From the NCBI GenBank assembly GCA_030562195.1, contig CM060199.1:27300338-27364337 (forward strand): DNA of 64,000 nucleotides, given 5' to 3'. A program made the position numbers and the translations under genes. The notes below the pieces were generated by a model that made no database searches, was not told where the DNA came from, and saw nothing but the letters and a program-made list of their open reading frames with translations. How positions within the stretch are numbered: position 1 is the first letter of the stretch; each line of letters begins with the position of its first letter. Origin of the DNA: Nipponacmea schrenckii (lineage: Eukaryota; Mollusca; Gastropoda; Lottiidae). Below, piece after piece: positions 56,554 to 64,000 of this stretch.

Positions 56554-59500
56554 ATGAAAATTCGAGATGTTATGGTCTGTGTTCTACTCAGTAGTGTCAA
56601 AGGTAAAGCAACAGAAATCATTTCATAGATTTCCAGTGCAAGATGTATTAAGGCGCAAGTATTTACCACTTAATCTGATGATGTAACATGTAGATATAAC
56701 ATCAGTATGCAACATATATCTTCTGCAAACAGTTTATTTCATTCAGCTACGAATAAAAACAATTTTATTCTAAATCTTTGAAAAACTAGTAGACAATGTC
56801 CAAATATTTCGTTTCAGGTCAAGGTTTTTTAAGTATTAAACCGGAAGTATTTATAGAAGGTGAATCTGGTGATGTTACCTGTACCTATAACAATCAGTAT
56901 ACAACATTTGTAATTTACAATAGTATCAGTGATACAGTCTCTATTACAACATGTAATGTTCAGTCAGAAAGATGTATTCTCAGTGTCATTGATTATACTC
57001 AATATTACAGTGTATCTAAAACTAATAACAGTATAACAGTTCATATTAACACTGTCAATAGAACTAGAGATAGTGGTCAGTGGAGATGTCTGGCGTTTAT
57101 ATCAGCAGATAATCAACATGAAGAAACTATAACAATTGATGTAAAAGGTAGGTATCTAGTATAGAAATCACCAATAACAATGTTTATTATTACTATAATT
57201 ACAGTACCTGTATCTAGTGTAGAAATCACCAATAACAATGTATATTAAAAACTATAATTACAGTACCTGTATCTAGTATAGAAATCACCAATAACAATGT
57301 TTATTATTACTATAATTACAGTTCCTGTATCTAGTATAGAAATCACCAATAACAATGTTTATTATTACTATAATTACAGTACCTGTATCTAGTATAGAAA
57401 TCACCAATAACATTGTTTATTATTACTATAATTACAGTACCTGTATCTAGTGTAGAAATCACCAATAACAATGTTTATTATTACTATAATTACAGTACCT
57501 GTATCTAGTGTAGAAATCACCAATAACAATGTTTATTATTACTATAATTACAGTTCCTGTATCTAGTGTAGAAATCATCAATAACAATGTTTATTATTAC
57601 TATAATTACAGTTCCTGTATCTAGTATAGAACTCAACAATAAGAATGTATATTATTACTATAATTACAGTACCTGTATCTAGTGTAGAAATCACCAATAA
57701 CAATGTTTATTATTACTATAATTACAGTTCCTGTATCTAGTATAGAAATCACCAATAACAATGTTTATTATTACTATAATTACAGTACCTGTATCTAGTG
57801 TACAAATCACCAATAACAATGTTTATTATTACTATAATTACAGTACCTGTATCTAGTATAGAAATCACCAATAACAATGTTTATTATAACTATAATTACA
57901 GTACCTGTATCTAGTGTAGAAATCACCAATAACAATGTTTATTATTACTATAATTACAGTATCTGTATCTAGTGTAGAAATCACCAATAACAATGTTTAT
58001 TATTACTATAATTACAGTACCTGTATCTAGTGTAGAAATCACCAATAACAATGTTTATTATTACTATAATTACAGTACCTGTATCTAGTGTAGAAATCAC
58101 CAATAACAATGTTTATTATTACTATAATTACAGTTCCTGTATCTAGTGTAGAAATCACCAATAACAATGTTTATTATTACTATAATTACAGTACCTGTAT
58201 CTAGTATAGAAATCACCAATAACAATGTTTATTATTACTATAATTACAGTTCCTGTATCTAGTGTAGAAATCACCAATAACAATGTTTATTATTACTATA
58301 ATTACAGTACCTGTATCTAGTATAGAAATCACCAATAACAATGTTTATTATTACTATAATTACAGTTCCTGTATCTAGTGTAGAAATCACCAATAACAAT
58401 GTTTATTATTACTATAATTACAGTACCTGTATCTAGTATAGAAATCATCAATAACAATGTTTATTATTACTATAATTACAGTACCTGTATCTAGTGTAGA
58501 AATCACCAATAACAATGTTTATTATTACTTTAATTACAGTTCCTGTATCTAGTGTAGAAATCACCAATAACAATGTTTATTATTACTATAATTACAGTAC
58601 CTGTATCTAGTGTAGAAATCACCAATAACAATGTTTATTATTACTTTAATTACAGTTCCTGTATCTAGTGTAGAAATCACCAATAACAATGTATATTATT
58701 ACTATAATTACAGTTTCTGTATCTAGTGTAGAAATCACCAATAACAATGTTTATTATTACTATAATTACAGTTTCTGTATCTAGTGTAGAAATCACCAAT
58801 AACAATGTTTATTATTACTATAATTACAGTTCCTGTATCTAGTGTAGAAATCATCAATAACAATGTTTATTATTACTATAATTACAGTTCCTGTATCTAG
58901 TATAGAAATCATCAATAACAATGTTTATTATTACTTTAATTACAGTACCTGTATCTAGTGTAGAAATCATCAATAACAATGTTTATTATTACTATAATTA
59001 CAGTACCTGTATCTAGTAAAGAAATCACCAATAACAATGTTTATTATTACTATAATTAAAAGTACCTGTATCTAATGTAGAAATCACCAATAACAATGTT
59101 TATTATTACTATAAATACAGTACCTGTATCTAGTAAAGAAATCATCAATAACAATGTTTATTGTTACTTTAATTACATTACCTGTATCTAGTGTAGAAAT
59201 CACCAATAACAATGTTTATTATTACTATAATTACAGTACCTGTATCTAGTGTAGAAATCATCAATAACAATGTTTATTATTACTTTAATTACAGTACCTG
59301 TATCTAGTGTAGAAATCACTAATAACAATGTATATTATTACTATAATTACAGTACCTGTATCTAGTGTAGAAATCATCAATAACAATGTTTATTATTACT
59401 ATAATTACAGTTCCTGTATCTAGTATAGAAATCACCAATAACAATGTTTATTATTACTATAATTACAGTACCTGTATCTAGTATAGAAATCACCAATAAC

Positions 59501-60673
59501 AATGTTTATTATTACTATAATTACAGTACCTGTATCTAGTGTAGAAATCACCAATAACAATGTTTATTATTACTATAATTACAGTACCTGTATCTAGTGT
59601 AGAAATCACCAATAACAATGTTTATTATTACTATAATTACAGTACCTGTATCTAGTGTAGAAATCACCAATAAAAATGTAGATCTGATAAAAGATAGAAC
59701 TGTCAATTTAGAATGTAAAACTACTGGAGGATATCCTCTACCAAATATCACGTGGTCTATAGATACTAGAATATTGATGACGTCAGTTAGTACAACTACT
59801 AGTAGATTACCATACCAACCTGTTGTATCAGATCAGGGTCAAAGGTTACAATGTTCAGCTACCAATGGTTATGGTCAATCTCAAACTGATTCATTTCAAC
59901 TTGATATAAAATGTATGTAAATAGAGTTTATTTCACTATCTTTGATTATTTAGTACTTTTATCACGAATATCAAATTTTAAATATTTTCATAACATTACA
60001 ATAGGACTTAAAACTCTATTCGTTTTATTTCATATAATTTCACTTGCATTAACTTTAATCTTATAATGTAAATTTATAACGCTTTTTTCATAAATTTTCT
60101 GCTGAATATTGCTGTTATCATTAACCGATGTCTTGATATTTCCAGATAAACCAGTTGTTGATATAAAACCATCTATAACACCTTATAAACTGATACACAA
60201 TCAGACAGTTCAGTTAGAATGTCAAGTTACCCAATCTAATCCAGTAGTTACAAGTTATAAATGGTATAGAAATGGTAATATAATACCAGGATCTAGTTTA
60301 TATTATACAGTATCTAATGATGGTAGTTATTCCTGTTCAGCTACTAATTCTGTTGGTGAATCTAATAGAAGTCGTGTTATATCTGTAGAGATTTTATATC
60401 CACCGACTGTATCTACTCCACCATCACCATATTCTATTATAGAATCTACTACTCTCACTATACCCTGTATAGCTACATCTAATCCTGTACCTAATAATTA
60501 TACTTGGTCTGGACCTAATAACTTGATACAATCTCAACAGAATTTAACTATATCTAGTATCAATAGAGATCAAACAGGACAATATACATGTACAGTTAGT
60601 AATATCATGATACCAACTACTGGTGTACAACAAACTGGTATAGGATTTAGTTCAACTACTGTTAATGTTTTAT
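56554..60673 (+). CDS. Gene E: signal peptide plus four Ig domains (3' end unresolved)
   Basis: Exons 56554-56602 (signal peptide MKIRDVMVCVLLSSVK), 56818-57147 (V-type Ig, GESGDVTCTY then TRDSGQWRC), 59643-59912 (Ig, RTVNLECKTTGGYPLPNITW then QRLQCSATNGYG) and 60146-60673 (two Ig domains, TVQLECQVTQSNPVV, GSYSCSATNSVGESN, TLTIPCIATSNPVP, TGQYTCTVSN). All junctions are phase 1. A 5' UTR acceptor (ACTTACAG) precedes the ATG at 56549. The donor at 60673 (GTAAGT) requires a further exon. The next phase-1 candidates are the frameshifted duplicate at 61137 and a degenerate FN3 exon at 62240 that stops at 62395, so a transmembrane region is not found here. The domain style resembles nectin/CD22/hemicentin-like adhesion receptors. 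Confidence 0.75.
57148..59642 (+). repeat. 58-bp minisatellite filling a whole intron of gene E, about 43 copies
   Basis: The unit is GTACCTGTATCTAGTGTAGA, then AATCACCAATAACAATG, then TTTATTATTACTATAATTACA. The array starts at the exon 2 donor, whose own sequence (GTAGGTATCTAGTATAGAAA) is a variant unit, and ends exactly at the exon 3 acceptor. The unit contains the intron's 3' end plus the first coding bases of exon 3. It is AT-rich with few substitutions between units. Confidence 0.96.
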
Positions 60674-61122
60674 GTAAGTATAAGAAATAAACAACATTAA
60701 GTCGAAAACATTTAAAGATTTTGTTAAATGTACACACCCCGAGGTGTTTTTAGCACACAAAAGTAAAAATAAAATATTATCTTTATATTACCCCACTGAT
60801 ATTGGATGGGTAGTAGTTTACAGTTCCTGCTAATATCAGACAATCTTACATTTAACTATCGTGTATCTAGGTTTTACCAACGAACAGGTAAAATAATTAC
60901 TATCACTAAATCATAGAAAAATAAGAAACAATATATTTTTCAAGGATAACACCTTGACAAATCCACCGTGACAGGGATCCCTTCTACCAGCTGGTCCTTG
61001 ATCAAACCTTTTGGTATTAACTTCCCATTACCCACCTTTACAGTTGGTGATTGGATATACATAGTAAATGAAGTTCGCTAATAATCCTTCATACAGTTAT
61101 ACATGGTATTTATGAATCCATT
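60674..61122. other. Intron-like spacer
   Basis: No coding sequence is recognised between gene E exon 4 and the duplicated partial exon. Confidence 0.4.
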
Positions 61123-61538
61123 CCAGGATCTAGTTTATATTATACAGTATCTAATGATGGTAGTTATTCCTGTTCAGCTACTAATTCTGTTGTGAATCTA
61201 ATAGAAGTCGTGTTATATCTGTAGAGATTTTATATCCACCGACTGTATCTACTCCACCATCACCATATTCTATTATAGAATCTACTACTCTCACTATACC
61301 CTGTATAGCTACATCTAATCCTGTACCTAATAATTATACTTGGTCTGGACCTAATAACTTGATACAATCTCAACAGAATTTAACTATATCTAGTATCAAT
61401 AGAGATCAAACAGGACAATATACATGTACAGTTAGTAATATCATGATACCAACTACTGGTGGACAACAAACTGGTATAGGATTTAGTTCAACTACTGTTA
61501 ATGTTTTATGTAAGTATAACAAATAAACAACATTAAAG
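61123..61538 (+). pseudogene. Recent partial duplicate of gene E exon 4
   Basis: The copy matches 60286-60701 almost base for base, starting CCAGGATCTAGTTTATATT and running past the donor into the intron. One G is missing (TCTGTTGTGAATC against TCTGTTGGTGAATC), which shifts the frame and leads to a stop. A usable-looking acceptor (CCATTCCAG) precedes it. High identity means a recent event or an assembly duplication. Confidence 0.85.
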
Positions 61539-62239
61539 CTGAACTCCAGTTATAAAAATAAATTAAATAATTAATAAAAAAATCTTATCCGCCATACTTG
61601 TTTCAAACTTCAAACAAGTTTGGCGTCTGCCACTCCCATCAAAACCTAAAATATGGTCACGCTTCGCTTCACTCTGACTCGGTATCGTAAGCAAAATCAT
61701 GTATATGGGGTAGTATAAACTGTTTTTTTGACGAACTGGGTAACACCTGGACTCGGTCGGTTAAACGCGGATTCGATCGGTAAAGGATGATCATCGGATC
61801 CGTAAAAGCGACGTTAACCGAATGAGGGAATCTTTTTACCTAACGTTTCCGCGTTTACCGACCAAATACTGTTTTAACCCCACAAATTCATAAAAACTGA
61901 AAGCTAGTTACCGTAGGCTACTGTAAAGATCACATTAAATTAATTATCTTACACAACATTTCATCATCAGGTGAATTTCATCTGTAAATAAAATATAAAT
62001 TGTTGAAACGTTGTGTACAGAAGAATACCATAAAATGTTATTTAAATCTTATATCTGAGAGTGTGTAAAGATTTTTAATATGTAACAAATTCAATGTCGT
62101 ATATATATTGAACAGGTCCTGGCTGTACGACTTGTTTATATATCTTTATTGTTAAAACGATATTTTGATAATCTGTAAAAATAAATAACATGTTTGAAAA
62201 CTTAGTGTAATGTATCTATTAATTTAATTCATATTTTAG
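61539..62239. other. Non-coding spacer
   Basis: No gene. CG-containing words such as TCGGTCGGTTAAACGC and TTTACCGACC at 61740-61870 are of unknown origin. Confidence 0.4.
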
Positions 62240-62470
62240 CTTCCCCAAATAGTCCACAAGGTGTCAGGTTAAGAAATAAAACATATGTAATTTGTATAGA
62301 ATGGAAAGCTAGTTATAATGCCAGTGGAGATCACATAAGTTTTATAGTTACAAGACATTCTACTGATGATAAAAATGAGTTAATTGTCACTAAATAGAGA
62401 TATACAATAATGGTACAAGTTGACTCATTGTTATAGTAAGGATTTAAATCAGATACAAAAGTTTAATTGT
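62240..62470 (+). pseudogene. Degenerate fibronectin III exon
   Basis: It has a proper phase-1 acceptor (TATTTTAG) and reads SPNSPQGVRLRNKTYVICIE, then WKASYNASGDHISFIV and HSTDDKNELIV. This parallels the FN3 exon of gene D (RPQDVRLLNKTSDTICIEW, IVQHSTDDKTW). A TAG at 62395 stops it, and the remaining half is eroded, with traces such as TTATTATATTAGAGTGAT near 62777. If spliced to gene E exon 4 it would give a secreted product ending in half an FN3 domain. Confidence 0.7.
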
Positions 62471-62826
62471 ATTAATGAGTGTATATATATATAAATCACG
62501 GTGAGAACTTGTTCATAGTATTGGTATTTATAAGAACAAGCAAGGTGAGAATCATGAATTGAAAGCTTAGTGTAATGTATTATTAAAATCGTATTCATAA
62601 TGATAGTCAAAGGTTATTAAAAATACAACATTGTAATATTGTATAGTACAAGGTATTTTTAATCCAGGTGAGTAAATGTTTTATAGTTAAATTTATATGA
62701 TAAACATGTGTATTCGTAGCTACAGATAGGTACAATAATGGTAGTAACAGGTGTGTATGAAGGTTGTATGTATAGTTATTATATTAGAGTGATCAGGTAT
62801 AAATGGTAAGGTCAATTGGTATTTAT

Positions 62827-64000
62827 AAGACAACAAGGTGAGCTATTCATGCTGTGTAGTAATAGGTATATTGTATATAGATATCAACAAGGTGAGTATA
62901 TCATGTTGTTATAGTAATAGGTATATTGATATATAGATATCAACAAAGTGAGTATATCATGTTGTTATAGTAATAGGTATATTGATATATAGATATCAAC
63001 AAGGTGAGTATATCATGTTGTTATAGTAATAGGTATATTGATATATAGATATCATCAAGGTGTGTATATCATGTTGTTATAGTAATAGGTATATTGATAT
63101 ATAGATATCAACAAGGTGAGTATATCATGTTGTTATAGTAATAGGTATATTGATATATAGATATCAACAAGGTGGTATATCATGTTGTTATAGTAATAGG
63201 TATATTGATATATAGATATCAACAAGGTGAGTATATCATGTTGTTATAGTAATAGGTATATTGATATATAGATATCAACAAGGTGAGTATATCATGTTGT
63301 TATAGTAATAGGTATATTGATATATAGATATCACAAGGTGAGTATATCATGTTGTTATAGTAATAGGTATATTGATATATAGATATCAACAAGGTGTGTA
63401 TATCATGTTGTTATAGTAATAGGTATATTGATATATAGATATCAACAAGGTGAGTATATCATGTTTTATAGTAATAGGTATATTGATATATAGATATCAA
63501 CAAGGTGAGTATATCATGTTGTTATAGTAATAGGTATATTGATATATAGATATCAACAAGGTGAGTATATCATGTTGTTATAGTAATAGGTATATTGATA
63601 TATAGATATCAACAAGGTGAGTATATCATGTTGTTATAGTAATAGGTATATTGATATATAGATATCAACAAGGTGAGTATATCATGTTGTTATAGTAATA
63701 GGTATATTGATATATAGATATCAACAAGGTGGTATATCATGTTGTTATAGTAATAGGTATATTGATATATAGATATCAACAAGGTGAGTATATCATGTTG
63801 TTATAGTAATAGGTATATTGATATATAGATATCAACAAGGTGAGTATATCATGTTGTTATAGTAATAGGTATATTGATATATAGATATCACAAGGTGAGT
63901 ATATCATGTTGTTATAGTAATAGGTATATTGATATATAGATATCAACAAGGTGAGTATATCATGTTGTTATAGTAATAGGTATATTGATATATAGATATC
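62827..64000 (+). repeat. 56-bp minisatellite carrying consensus splice donors, about 21 copies, runs off the window
   Basis: Unit GTGAGTATATCATGTTGTTA, then TAGTAATAGGTATATTGATA, then TATAGATATCAACAAG. At each unit boundary AACAAG meets GTGAGTAT. Variants include GTGTGT and a one-base loss giving GTGGTATAT. The array follows the eroded FN3 exon and continues past the right edge. Confidence 0.96.

Noticed and set aside
59548..59751. Minus-strand ORF in the 58-bp array
   Set aside because: Repeat-generated frame antisense to gene E.

Overview
This is AT-rich eukaryotic DNA with introns, many minisatellites and a dense mix of decayed transposons. Penelope-like, Ty3-like, CR1/jockey-like, Tx1/L1-like and piggyBac elements are all present, as is a dispersed repeat family built around the phrase AGTTATTGCCC, which I associate with mollusc genomes. 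I infer a mollusc, possibly a gastropod, with moderate confidence. No rRNA, tRNA or CRISPR feature was seen. A 500-base assembly gap lies at 12501-13000.

Bases 1-30000 hold almost only mobile and virus-like DNA. In order they contain a LINE 3' fragment, a broken THAP domain, two copies of a 534-bp cassette, a gutted Ty3-type element on the minus strand, and strong hairpins. A three-gene capsid-like cluster of a Polinton-like or adinto-like DNA element follows at 10424-12500. Then come a nearly full-length LINE (16340-20950) abutting a half piggyBac transposase, a Penelope-like GIY-YIG fragment, a foldback element and a second Penelope-like RT fragment.

Bases 32000-64000 hold a cluster of immunoglobulin-superfamily-type receptor genes. 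Gene B (32425-39402, minus) and gene A (49101-55521, minus) are paralogues with the same five-exon plan: signal peptide, cysteine-rich domain, a second domain split over two exons, and a stalk plus transmembrane exon. Gene D (45143-47477, plus) has Ig, fibronectin III, a transmembrane exon present in two tandem versions, and a cytoplasmic tail with two YxNM motifs. Gene E (56554-60673, plus) has a signal peptide and four Ig domains, followed by degenerate FN3 sequence.

The layout B(-)/D(+) then A(-)/E(+) looks like a tandem duplication of one divergent receptor pair. In this window the D copy lacks its 5' half and the E copy lacks an intact 3' half. A head-to-head pair of membrane receptors, one with a signalling tail and one with a short cysteine-rich or polyisoleucine tail, is the most interesting biology here.

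Introns of these genes contain minisatellites that copy splice signals. A 58-bp unit carries the 3' splice site of gene E exon 3 and fills the whole intron (about 43 copies). A 56-bp unit at the right edge carries a consensus 5' splice site (about 21 copies). Retroelement fragments, including a Penelope-like RT lying just downstream of an SGNH-type ORF, are scattered between the receptor genes.
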